A stretch of DNA of 7,473 bases from JALXCH01 sp964495805 (GCA_964495805.1 CAZBWV010000112.1:1-7473); one strand, 5' to 3'; shown: positions 1 to 7,211, counted from the stretch's first letter. Translations and numbers: made by a program. Notes: generated by a model from the sequence alone, not told the origin.

Positions 1-285
1 TTACATCCGAAATTTCAGGATAAACGCTGCCAGGGTCTGCACATCATCGTCACGGACCGGGATAAATTCAAACCGTATCTTACTGGCATCTACCTGGTGA
101 ACTGCCTTTACCGGCTGCATCCGGACAGTTTTCGCTGGAAATCCACCCATTTCGACCGGTTGTGCGGAACAGACCGCATCCGGAAAGCCATTACGAATTA
201 CCAGAACATCAAAAAACTGGAAGAAAGCTGGAAGGGAGAGCTGGAAGGGTTTATGGAAATGAGGGAGAAGTACCTGTTGTACTGA
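1..285 (+). CDS. NamZ-like exo-beta-N-acetylmuramidase (DUF1343), C-terminal fragment
   Basis: The frame is open from the first base and ends at TGA 283-285, so 94 C-terminal residues are visible and the true start lies left of the window. The GTG at 97 is an internal codon. Visible features match the end of the DUF1343 family as I know it: a CxGLHIIVTDR segment, a PYLTGIYLVNCLYRLHPDSF helix-like segment, FDRLCGTDRIRKAI, and a closing Trp-rich helix with a YLLY terminus. Characterised members (NamZ) release N-acetylmuramic acid from the non-reducing end of peptidoglycan fragments during cell-wall recycling. They are usually exported, but the signal peptide region is outside this window. The gene shares strand with the defence genes but is separated from them by an AT-rich gap, so I read it as unrelated flanking host sequence. 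The family call rests on recalled motif patterns, not a search. Confidence 0.78.
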   Translation, partial: LHPKFQDKRCQGLHIIVTDRDKFKPYLTGIYLVNCLYRLHPDSFRWKSTHFDRLCGTDRIRKAITNYQNIKKLEESWKGELEGFMEMREKYLLY

Positions 286-418
286 CCCTTCCTAACAGCA
301 TTGAACTTCTTCGGAGGGAAGTAAAATACTATTGAAGAATTTTTCTATTGCATTCCCAATTAATATTAATAAATTAAAAATAAGCAAAAAATTTTGGCAT
401 AAATAAGGAAATTTTGGT
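286..418 (+). promoter_or_regulatory. AT-rich intergenic region, probable promoter of the defence operon
   Basis: This 133-base gap separates the NamZ-like gene from the helicase gene and is strongly AT-rich from about 322 onward. Two weak sigma70-like pairs can be drawn: TTGAAC (301-306) with TAAAAT (322-327) at a short 15-base spacing, and TTGCAT (348-353) with TAAATT (370-375) at a 16-base spacing. Neither is convincing alone. A short TTCTTC/GAAGAA inverted repeat (307-312 and 334-339) followed by five T could be a weak terminator for the upstream gene. The inference of a promoter rests mainly on position: it is the only sizeable gap before the two-gene unit. Confidence 0.35.
405..410 (+). 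promoter_or_regulatory. Ribosome binding site of the DrmD-like gene
   Basis: AAGGAA lies 8 bases before the GTG at 419. An in-frame TAA at 404-406 lies just upstream, so the GTG is the first usable start codon. Together these fix an unusual GTG start. Confidence 0.7.
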
Positions 419-3262
419 GTGAATCCCGGATCAATTGTGCGCTGTCGTAACAGGGACTGGGTTTTGTTACCCGGAACAGACGACACCGTATATTTACTGC
501 GCTCCCTTACCGGCACAGGTGATCAGGTTGTTGCCATTCACAAGGAGTTATCGAAACAAATTGGTTATTCCATACCGGAAGAACGAATACAACCTTCCCA
601 ATTCCCTTTACCCTCCGCAGACGACGTCTCCGATTCTGCCAGTGCCCATTTACTCTGGCAAGCTGCCCGATTAAGTTTGCGTGAAGGTGCTGCTCCTTTA
701 CGTTCCCCGGGCAAAATTTCCATTCGGCCCAGAGTTTACCAATTTGTACCCCTTCTCATGGCGCTTCGCCTGAATCCCATTCGCCTTTTCATTGCTGATG
801 ATGTAGGCGTTGGCAAAACAATTGAAGCATTATTAATTGCTCGCGAATTAATCGACCGCGGAGAAGTCCAACGAATGAGCGTATTGTGTCCGCCCTATTT
901 ATGCGAACAGTGGGAAAAAGAGCTCAAAGAAAAATTTAACCTCGATGCAGTGGTATTTCGATCTGGCACTATCAATCAATTGGAAAAACAGGTTCCACCG
1001 GGCAAAAGCATTTACCAACACTATCCCATCCAGGTAATTAGTATCGATTGGGTTAAAAGTGAACGGAATAAGTACCATTTTCTTCAATTCTGCCCGGAAC
1101 TGGTAATTGTGGATGAAGTTCACGGTTCAGCGGAAGCCGGACCACAAAATAAAAACCAGCAGCAACGCCACAATCTGTTGAAAGAAATTGCTAAAAACCA
1201 ACAGCGACATCTTATCTTGCTCACCGCAACACCTCATAGCGGGGTGGAAAAGGCTTTTCAGTCCCTTTTAGCATTATTAAAACCGGAATTCGCGGAATGG
1301 GAGGTAAGTGCACTTGATGAATCGCGCCGGGCGGAGCTGGCAAAGCATTTTGTACAGAGAACCCGCCGGGATATTCTCCACAATTGGGAAGGAGAGCATT
1401 GCTTTCCGGACAGGGAATCCTCCGATGTAACATATAATCTTTCCGATGATTACCTGAACCTTTTTATAAAAACATATCGTTTTTCATCCGAACTAATACG
1501 TTCCGGAGAACATCTGGAAAAACATAAACAACGGGTGCGCTACTGGGGCGCACTGGCTCTTCTCCGTTGCGTCATGTCAAGTCCCGCAGAAGCCATTGTA
1601 ACGCTCGAAGCACGCATGAACCGCCTTGCAATGAACGAAAATGAGGAAGATTTCCATTCATTCGTTTTTGAATCCACAGATTTGAAAACGGACGACGACT
1701 CACCTGTTCCACCTATCGAAGCCATGAGAAAAACCCTGGCTGAATCCGAAAAACGAAAACTGCAGGAATTGACCCGCCTGGCAAGAAATATTTTTCATTC
1801 CGAAAATGACAACAAATTAAAGAAATGTGTGAAAATAACAGAAAATCTGTTATCAGAGAATTACCACCCCATCATCTGGTGTCGGTATGTTGCAACAGCA
1901 GAATATGTGGGTGAGAAACTCCGGGCAATCCTCCCCAGTGATGTCCAGGTTGTGGTAATCACCGGTCGAATAGGCGACGAACAAAGGCGCATCATGATCG
2001 ATGAAATTTCCACGGATCGACCCCGGGTTCTGGTAGCTACCGATTGTCTGAGCGAGGGAATTAACCTCCAGGAAAAATTTACTGCAGTGATTCACTACGA
2101 TCTACCCTGGAACCCCAATCGTTTGGAACAACGGGAAGGTCGGATCGACCGATACGGACAAACTGCCTCAAAAGTAAAAGCCATTCGTTTTTATGGACGG
2201 AATAATCCGGTGGATGGTGTGCTAATCGATGTGTTACTGAACAAAGCGAACGAAATCCATCGCACTCTCGGCACCTATGTACCCGTCCCGCAAGAAAGCG
2301 AAAGCGTTACCGAAGCGGTGCTGAATGCTCTCTTTTTGCGGAAGCCGCAATCTCGGGTGGGACAACTTGTGCTGGATTTCGGGGTTCCGGAGGTAATCCA
2401 ATTGCACCGACGCTGGGAACAAGAAGCCGAACGCGAACGCATCAACCGAACCCGTTTTGCCCAGCGTGCTTTAAAACCCGAGGAAGTTAAACGGGAACTG
2501 GAGGCAACGGATGCCGTCCTGGGAGACCCCGGGGCAGTCAAAGAATTTGTTCTGACTGCAATGCAAAAGCTGGGAATTCAGATATTGCGCAATCAGCGGA
2601 ACCCCGATATTTTTCACGTTCCGCTCTCTCCGCAAGTTTTATACGGACTTCCTGAAGTCCTGCGGTTCGTTTTACCGGGAAGCGATAGAAAATTCTGGAA
2701 AATAAGTTTTATTTCGCCCACTCCGGAAGGTGCAGAATATCTGGGGCGCAACCATCCTTTTGTGGCTACATTAGCACGCTTCCTTCTGGAAGAAGCGCTG
2801 GAAAAACACGGTCAAGCCACTGCCTCCCGATGCGGAGTTATTCGAACCAATGCCGTGCAATGGTTAACTACCTTGCTCCTGCTTCGCATCCGGTATCTGG
2901 TAGAGATTCCCAATTCTAACCCGCTTCTATCGGAAGAAGTGATGATTCTGGGTTACGATCGACTGGAAAACGGAATACCGCGATGGGTCCATGATGAGTT
3001 CGCTTTAGAACTCCTCTCCGGAGCTCAATCTGTATCCCATATTCCTATAGAGGAAAAGAAAGAGTTGATACAGGATGCACTAAATTCCTGGCCTGAGATT
3101 CAGCCTGCCATAACCCATCGAATTCACCAACGGGCCAGGGAACTGGAACATCGGCATAAACGCATCCGACAGGCTGTTTCGTTACGAATTCGGGAACTGA
3201 AGGTAATACCTCAATTCCCGGCTGATTTACTGGGAATTCTCATTCTTCAACCCCGGGTTTGA
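419..3262 (+). CDS. drmD: DISARM SNF2-like helicase DrmD
   Basis: This 947-residue superfamily 2 helicase/translocase has a complete motif set. Walker A is DDVGVGKT (residues 127-134), motif Ia is VLCPP (155-159), and the Walker B/DExH box is DEVH (232-235). Motif III is TATPH (269-273), motif IV lies near IIWCRY (485-490), motif V is ATDCLSEGINLQ (540-551), and motif VI is EQREGRIDRYGQ (570-581). This two-lobed RapA/SNF2 arrangement is followed by about 350 residues without recognised motifs, including a charged, probably helical stretch (660-700). In DISARM, DrmD is the class 1 helicase, acting in the cytoplasm with the DrmA and DrmB proteins against unmethylated incoming DNA. Length is close to what I expect for DrmD. 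The DrmMI-type methyltransferase follows after 57 bases, as in class 1 loci, and the two genes are probably co-transcribed. No catalytic residue appears missing. Alternatives are a stand-alone RapA-like ATPase or the helicase of another restriction-like system; the neighbour makes DISARM the best fit. Confidence 0.82.
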   Translation: MNPGSIVRCRNRDWVLLPGTDDTVYLLRSLTGTGDQVVAIHKELSKQIGYSIPEERIQPSQFPLPSADDVSDSASAHLLWQAARLSLREGAAPLRSPGKISIRPRVYQFVPLLMALRLNPIRLFIADDVGVGKTIEALLIARELIDRGEVQRMSVLCPPYLCEQWEKELKEKFNLDAVVFRSGTINQLEKQVPPGKSIYQHYPIQVISIDWVKSERNKYHFLQFCPELVIVDEVHGSAEAGPQNKNQQQRHNLLKEIAKNQQRHLILLTATPHSGVEKAFQSLLALLKPEFAEWEVSALDESRRAELAKHFVQRTRRDILHNWEGEHCFPDRESSDVTYNLSDDYLNLFIKTYRFSSELIRSGEHLEKHKQRVRYWGALALLRCVMSSPAEAIVTLEARMNRLAMNENEEDFHSFVFESTDLKTDDDSPVPPIEAMRKTLAESEKRKLQELTRLARNIFHSENDNKLKKCVKITENLLSENYHPIIWCRYVATAEYVGEKLRAILPSDVQVVVITGRIGDEQRRIMIDEISTDRPRVLVATDCLSEGINLQEKFTAVIHYDLPWNPNRLEQREGRIDRYGQTASKVKAIRFYGRNNPVDGVLIDVLLNKANEIHRTLGTYVPVPQESESVTEAVLNALFLRKPQSRVGQLVLDFGVPEVIQLHRRWEQEAERERINRTRFAQRALKPEEVKRELEATDAVLGDPGAVKEFVLTAMQKLGIQILRNQRNPDIFHVPLSPQVLYGLPEVLRFVLPGSDRKFWKISFISPTPEGAEYLGRNHPFVATLARFLLEEALEKHGQATASRCGVIRTNAVQWLTTLLLLRIRYLVEIPNSNPLLSEEVMILGYDRLENGIPRWVHDEFALELLSGAQSVSHIPIEEKKELIQDALNSWPEIQPAITHRIHQRARELEHRHKRIRQAVSLRIRELKVIPQFPADLLGILILQPRV

Positions 3263-3266
3263 ACAA

Positions 3267-3293
3267 TTTAACCGGTGAAGAGGTCTGGTTAAA
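3267..3293 (+). repeat. Intercistronic hairpin between the drmD-like and drmMI-like genes
   Basis: TTTAACC (3267-3273) is exactly complementary to GGTTAAA (3287-3293). One G·U and one G-C pair extend the stem to nine pairs around a 9-base loop (3276-3284). No T-tract follows, so it is not a classical intrinsic terminator. It sits in the only spacer between the two genes, 12 bases before the Shine-Dalgarno site of the second. A role in transcript processing or in tuning translation is possible but is inferred from position only. Confidence 0.45.
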
Positions 3294-3305
3294 CTAATCA
3301 CCAAT

Positions 3306-3311
3306 AGGGAG
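3306..3311 (+). promoter_or_regulatory. Ribosome binding site of the DrmMI-like gene
   Basis: AGGGAG lies 8 bases before the GTG at 3320. An in-frame TAG at 3305-3307 excludes any earlier start. The next Met codon in frame is residue 73, which would cut off conserved-looking N-terminal sequence, so the GTG is chosen. Confidence 0.7.
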
Positions 3312-3319
3312 AAACAGGT

Positions 3320-6300
3320 GTGCGAATATTGCCGGCCATACGCATTGAAGGCGGATTTTTCTCACCTGATTTACCAGAGCAATTAAAACAGGAAGAACTA
3401 CCCGGACAACATCCTGCAGATTTTGGTCTGGATGGGCGCCGACGTTTAACCGACGAAATAGCCGCCAATTTTACTGATGCCCGTTCCCTATGGGCTGTGT
3501 TTCAGCGACGGTTAAGCCGCCTGCCGGAAACCGACATGGCGACCTCCGTTACGCGTGACGGATGGATGATCCCTTTTCTTGGATTGTTGGACTATCAGCT
3601 TCGCTATAACCAACGAGCGTATATGGTGGAAGGATCATCTTTCGCCATTTCTCACCGCGCAGGAGAAGCCGAAAATGCACCTCCCATACATATTGTGGGA
3701 TACCATCAGGAACTGGGCAAAGTGTCTCCCACTGGCCGCCCCCGAATGGCACCCCATTCCCTGATGCAGGAATTTTTGAACCGCACCGAACATCTGTGGG
3801 GCATTGTAACCAACGGACGCATCTTACGTGTGCTGCGAGATAGCACCTACATCCGGAAACAAGCATATATTGAATTCGACCTGGTAGAAATTCTGGAAGA
3901 ACAGCGATTTGAAGATTTCGCGGTTTTATATCGACTTCTGCATCGCAGTAGACTTCCCAGAACGTATGAGGATGCCAGTCAATGTTTGCTGGAGCAATAC
4001 TACCAGTATTCGGTGGAACAGGGAGGTCGGGTGCGCGAACATCTGCGGGAGGGAGTGGAAGCATGTATCCTTAAACTGGCCAATGGTTTTCTGCAACATC
4101 CAGACAATGTGCATTTGCGGCGTCAACTGGGTGTGGGAACTCAAACGGAAACCGAAGCATCTTCCTCGCCACAAGCAATAGTTCCTCTAACAGCTCAAGA
4201 ATTATATCAGCACTTATTACACCTGGTTTATCGGTTTCTGTTTTTGCTGGTTTCGGAAGAGCGGGGATTGATTCGTGCCAATTCCATTTATCGCCAGCAC
4301 TACGGGGTTTCCCGGTTACGTAATCTGGTGGACTCCCGCACCAATTACACCGATCACGAAGATATCTGGCACTCCCTGCGGGTGCTATGGAAAGTGCTTT
4401 CCGATGAAAAAATGGCTTCATTTCTTCAGGTAGCTCCACTCAACGGGGAATTATTTAAAGAAATAATTTTTGATTCCTGTAGCATACGAAACAGCGATTT
4501 TCTGGAAGCGTTCTGGCATCTGGTATATTATCAGGAGACACCCTCTGCCCCACCGCGAAAAGTAAACTATTCCGCCCTGGATGTGGAAGAACTGGGCAGT
4601 GTGTACGAGAGTTTACTGGAGTTTCATCCGCAAGTGATAGGTCAGGGACAAGTCCCCTTGTTTAAATTAATTCAACAAGGAAAGGAACGTCGCTCAACCG
4701 GTTCTCATTACACCCCTACTGAATTGGTCAAACCTTTAATCAAACATGCCCTGGAACCAATAATTGCAGAAAGATTGAGTAAAGCTACAACGAAACAAGA
4801 GAAAGAACAGGCCCTCCTTTCAATTAAAGTTTGTGATATGGCCGCCGGATCGGGACATTTCTTGTTAGCCGCGGCACGGCGGTTAGGAAAAGAATTAGCA
4901 CGGGTACAAACCGGAGAGGAAGAACCTTCACCGGAAATTGAACGTGAGGCTATTCGTAATGTTATTGCTCACTGCATATATGGAGTGGATAAAAATCCGT
5001 TAGCTGTAGAACTCTGTAAAGTTGCCTTATGGATTGAGGCCCATTCTGGGGATAAACCACTTGCTTTTCTGGATCACCATATAAAATGTGGTGATTCTTT
5101 AGTAGGAGTTTATGATTTAGAAATAATTCATAAAGGAATTCCGGAGGCTGCATTTAAACCCTTAACCGGGGAGAACCGAAAAGTTGTAAATTATCTCAAG
5201 AGGAAAAATAAGTTCCAAAGGAACGCTCAGCACCGCACATTTTGGCAGTTTTTTAATGGAACCATCGATATTCAATCATTTAGCCAGATGGCCCAAGAGT
5301 TAGACCAAATCTCGGATGATTCACCTCAGGCTATTCGAAAGAAGAAAAGCCAGTATATGAAATTACAGCAAAAAATTGAGAGATACAGAACCGCATGTAA
5401 TCTGTGGACAGCGGCTTTTTTTCAACACCGAAACGAATCCACGCCGGTAAACGCATATATTATTACCGATGTGCTATATAGTTATATAGAATACAGTGCT
5501 GCATCACCGCAGGCATTAGCTAGCGCCCAGGAGCTGGAAAATAAACACCGCTTTTTCCACTGGCCGCTGGAATTCCCCGAAGTGTTTGCGCCCAGCAGCG
5601 GGCATGGAGCAGCGAGCGGAGGAATTGCGGAAGCTTTAGCCACTGCTCACCATTCGCCGCTCGCCGCTCGCCAGTCGGGCTTTGATGTCATCATCGGCAA
5701 TCCTCCCTTCATGGGCGGGCTAAAAATTAGCGGCGCTTACGGCGACCATTACCGGCGCTGGTTGCAGGTAGCCTTTGCCCCTTTCAGCGGTACCGCCGAT
5801 CTGTGCGCAGCTTTTTTCCGGCAGGCGTTTCGGCTGCTCAAACCCGGCGGGCGCATTGGCATGATTGCCACCAATACACTAGGACAGGGCGACACCCGGG
5901 AAAGCGGGCTGGCGGTGATTTTAAAACAAGGCGGCGCCATTACCTTTGCCCGGCGGTTTGTGAAATGGCCCGGCCAGGCCAATGTGGAAGTGAACCTGGT
6001 GGCGATTCATAAGCGAGCAGAAAGCGGTGAGCAGGGAGTAGCAAGCAGGGAGCAGCGAGCAGTAATATCAAAACCGCTTGCCGCTCGCCATTCACCACTC
6101 GCCGTTTTAGACGATCAACCGGTGGATTTCATCTCCTCCCGCCTGGATGATATGCCGGAAGCCGAACCGCGGAGATTACGCCAGAACGGAGGGAAAGCAT
6201 TTCAAGGCGATATCGTACGCGGGATTGGCTTTGTGCTGGAACCCTGGGAAGCGGAAGAACTGATTGCCAAAGATCCACGCAATGCGGAGTGCTTGTTTCT

Positions 6301-7141
6301 TTATCTGAACGGGCAGGATTTAAACAGCCACCCGGAGCAGAAGCCCTCCCGCTATGTGATTTGTTTCCATGATTGGCCTCTGGAAAAAGCGCAGGAGTAT
6401 CCTGATTTGCTGCGGATTGTGGAAGAGCGGGTGAAACCGGAGCGGGAGCGGTTACGAGGCCCAGGAGACAAGCTTAATAAAGAATACTGGTGGAAATTTG
6501 GAGCTTACCGGCAAGAGATGCGACGAGCAATAACATCTCTTAATCGAGTTTTAATTCGGAGTAGAGTGAGTGAATTGCATTCATTAGTCTTCGTTCCAAA
6601 AGGAATGGTTTATACTGGTGAAACTGTAGTTTTCGCATTTGATGATAATTACCACTATACTCTGTTGCAATCCAATATCCATGAAGTCTGGCTTCGAAAT
6701 CAATCTTCGAGTTTGAGAACTGATATTCGCTATACTCCCACAACTTGCTTTGAAACCTTCCCTTTTCCCCAGAATCCCCCGGCGGAAGCCAGAGCGCAGG
6801 CAGAGCAGGTGGGCGCGGAATACCACGAGCACCGCCGGCAGATCATGCTGGCCCGGCAGCTTGGGCTTACCAAAACCTACAACCTGTTCCACGACCCCGC
6901 CTGCACCGACGATGATATCCAACGCCTGCGGGAACTCCACGCCGAAATGGATCGGGCCATTGCCAGATGCTACGGCTGGGAGGAACTGGATTTGCAGCAC
7001 GGATTTTATGAAAATGAGCGGGGCAAGACCCGTTTCACCATTTCACCGGAGGCACGGCGGGAAGTGCTGCGGAGGTTGGTGGAGTTGAATTTGGAGGTGG
7101 CGGAGAGGGAGAAAGGCGGTGCTTATGAGAACTCTCATTAA
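3320..7141 (+). CDS. drmMI: DISARM adenine-specific DNA methyltransferase DrmMI
   Basis: This 1273-residue protein has the layout of Eco57I/PglX-type N6-adenine methyltransferases. The N-terminal part (1-450) includes the segment LWGIVTNGRILRVLRDS (159-175). It shows no clear PD-(D/E)xK nuclease motif, which argues for modification without cleavage. A TGSHYTP segment (460-466) leads into the S-adenosylmethionine-binding motif I, DMAAGSGHF (506-514), then YGVDKNP (554-560) and the catalytic motif IV NPPF (794-797). The probable target-recognition domain spans about 1000-1150 and ends with FETFPFP (1144-1150). A helical C-terminus follows. In DISARM this enzyme methylates host DNA as a self mark. 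It follows the SNF2 helicase gene, as expected for class 1. Oddities: two heptad-repeat insertions (residues 759-786 and about 899-929) bracket the catalytic block, and base composition is mosaic, with an AT-rich island over residues 1074-1134. A BREX PglX protein is the main alternative. The SNF2 partner and absence of visible BREX genes favour DrmMI. Confidence 0.8.
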   Translation: MRILPAIRIEGGFFSPDLPEQLKQEELPGQHPADFGLDGRRRLTDEIAANFTDARSLWAVFQRRLSRLPETDMATSVTRDGWMIPFLGLLDYQLRYNQRAYMVEGSSFAISHRAGEAENAPPIHIVGYHQELGKVSPTGRPRMAPHSLMQEFLNRTEHLWGIVTNGRILRVLRDSTYIRKQAYIEFDLVEILEEQRFEDFAVLYRLLHRSRLPRTYEDASQCLLEQYYQYSVEQGGRVREHLREGVEACILKLANGFLQHPDNVHLRRQLGVGTQTETEASSSPQAIVPLTAQELYQHLLHLVYRFLFLLVSEERGLIRANSIYRQHYGVSRLRNLVDSRTNYTDHEDIWHSLRVLWKVLSDEKMASFLQVAPLNGELFKEIIFDSCSIRNSDFLEAFWHLVYYQETPSAPPRKVNYSALDVEELGSVYESLLEFHPQVIGQGQVPLFKLIQQGKERRSTGSHYTPTELVKPLIKHALEPIIAERLSKATTKQEKEQALLSIKVCDMAAGSGHFLLAAARRLGKELARVQTGEEEPSPEIEREAIRNVIAHCIYGVDKNPLAVELCKVALWIEAHSGDKPLAFLDHHIKCGDSLVGVYDLEIIHKGIPEAAFKPLTGENRKVVNYLKRKNKFQRNAQHRTFWQFFNGTIDIQSFSQMAQELDQISDDSPQAIRKKKSQYMKLQQKIERYRTACNLWTAAFFQHRNESTPVNAYIITDVLYSYIEYSAASPQALASAQELENKHRFFHWPLEFPEVFAPSSGHGAASGGIAEALATAHHSPLAARQSGFDVIIGNPPFMGGLKISGAYGDHYRRWLQVAFAPFSGTADLCAAFFRQAFRLLKPGGRIGMIATNTLGQGDTRESGLAVILKQGGAITFARRFVKWPGQANVEVNLVAIHKRAESGEQGVASREQRAVISKPLAARHSPLAVLDDQPVDFISSRLDDMPEAEPRRLRQNGGKAFQGDIVRGIGFVLEPWEAEELIAKDPRNAECLFLYLNGQDLNSHPEQKPSRYVICFHDWPLEKAQEYPDLLRIVEERVKPERERLRGPGDKLNKEYWWKFGAYRQEMRRAITSLNRVLIRSRVSELHSLVFVPKGMVYTGETVVFAFDDNYHYTLLQSNIHEVWLRNQSSSLRTDIRYTPTTCFETFPFPQNPPAEARAQAEQVGAEYHEHRRQIMLARQLGLTKTYNLFHDPACTDDDIQRLRELHAEMDRAIARCYGWEELDLQHGFYENERGKTRFTISPEARREVLRRLVELNLEVAEREKGGAYENSH
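5594..5677 (+). repeat. In-frame heptad-repeat inverted element A inside the methyltransferase gene
   Basis: The left arm has AGCAGCG at 5594-5600 and again at 5608-5614, with related heptads between and after. The right arm (5641-5675) runs in 7-base steps, including CGCCGCT twice in tandem (5655-5668). The left segment 5608-5621 is complementary to 5655-5668 at 12 of 14 positions, so the whole is an imperfect hairpin with an internal segment at 5622-5640. The element is exactly 28 codons, stays in frame, and encodes a Ser/Ala/Gly-rich linker (residues 759-786) ending in HHSPLAARQS. It sits between the FPEVFAP segment and the GFDVIIGNPPF catalytic segment, which in relatives as I recall are joined by a very short linker. 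Confidence 0.65.
6013..6109 (+). repeat. In-frame heptad-repeat inverted element B inside the methyltransferase gene
   Basis: Seven consecutive 7-base units (6013-6061) share a pattern near GNGAGCA; examples are GCGAGCA at 6013-6019 and 6055-6061. A short spacer (6062-6074) follows. Then come four units near CRCTCGC (6075-6102), which resemble the reverse complement of the left units, with a divergent fifth at 6103-6109. The result is a clear inverted, tandem-heptad structure. It is translated in frame as residues 899-929, with an ESGEQ/SREQRA-type left half and a LAARHSPLA right half. It lies between VNLVAIHK and LDDQPVDFISSRLDD, which in related methyltransferases I expect to be linked by only a few residues. 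Confidence 0.72.
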
Positions 7142-7165
7142 CACCGTGGCTTTAGCCCGGTGTTA
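7139..7165 (+). repeat. Strong hairpin beginning in the drmMI-like stop codon
   Basis: TAACACCG (7139-7146) pairs perfectly with CGGTGTTA (7158-7165). After one unpaired T (7147), GGC (7148-7150) pairs with GCC (7155-7157) around a TTTA loop. That gives eleven pairs. The first three bases are the methyltransferase TAA stop. No T-tract follows, so simple intrinsic termination is unlikely. The GGC-TTTA-GCC core resembles REP-type palindromes, but one copy cannot establish that. A second short palindrome, ATGAGA-AC-TCTCAT (7125-7138), directly precedes it in the last codons of the gene. Confidence 0.6.
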
Positions 7166-7211
7166 GGGAAACAAAAGCAGGAATAAACGTTACTTGCTCA
7201 GAAAGGGAATA

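Noticed and set aside
97..285. A small 62-residue gene starting at GTG 97
   Set aside because: The frame is open to the left edge and the whole visible stretch matches a NamZ/DUF1343 C-terminus, so the GTG is an internal Val codon.
305..345. Possible intrinsic terminator after the NamZ-like gene
   Set aside because: ACTTC/GAAGT, a short stem capped by TTCG, and TTCTTC/GAAGAA followed by five T can be drawn, but the stems are short and compete with each other. The last has a 21-base loop.
3549..4064. 171-codon open frame on the minus strand
   Set aside because: It lies wholly opposite the N-terminal half of the methyltransferase gene and has a proline- and cysteine-rich, low-order translation with no motif. 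It is a shadow of the real gene.
3320..4670. Type IIG-style fused nuclease domain at the methyltransferase N-terminus
   Set aside because: I looked for a PD-(D/E)xK pattern and found no convincing Asp plus Glu-x-Lys set; the ELGK at residues 131-134 does not fit the spacing.
6013..6109. CRISPR-like array
   Set aside because: The units are 7 bases, directly adjacent, degenerate and inverted about a centre, with no spacers, and they lie inside a coding frame.
6584..7000. 138-codon open frame on the minus strand over the target-recognition and C-terminal region
   Set aside because: It runs antisense to a strongly coding region and has no recognisable motif.
3320..7141. BREX PglX assignment
   Set aside because: The methyltransferase fold is shared with PglX, but the tightly linked upstream SNF2 helicase is the DISARM class 1 arrangement and no brx or pgl gene is visible. 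It is kept as the main alternative.
7125..7166. A 13-codon open frame starting at ATG 7125
   Set aside because: It is too short, has no clear ribosome binding site, and is explained by the two palindromes that overlap the end of the methyltransferase gene.
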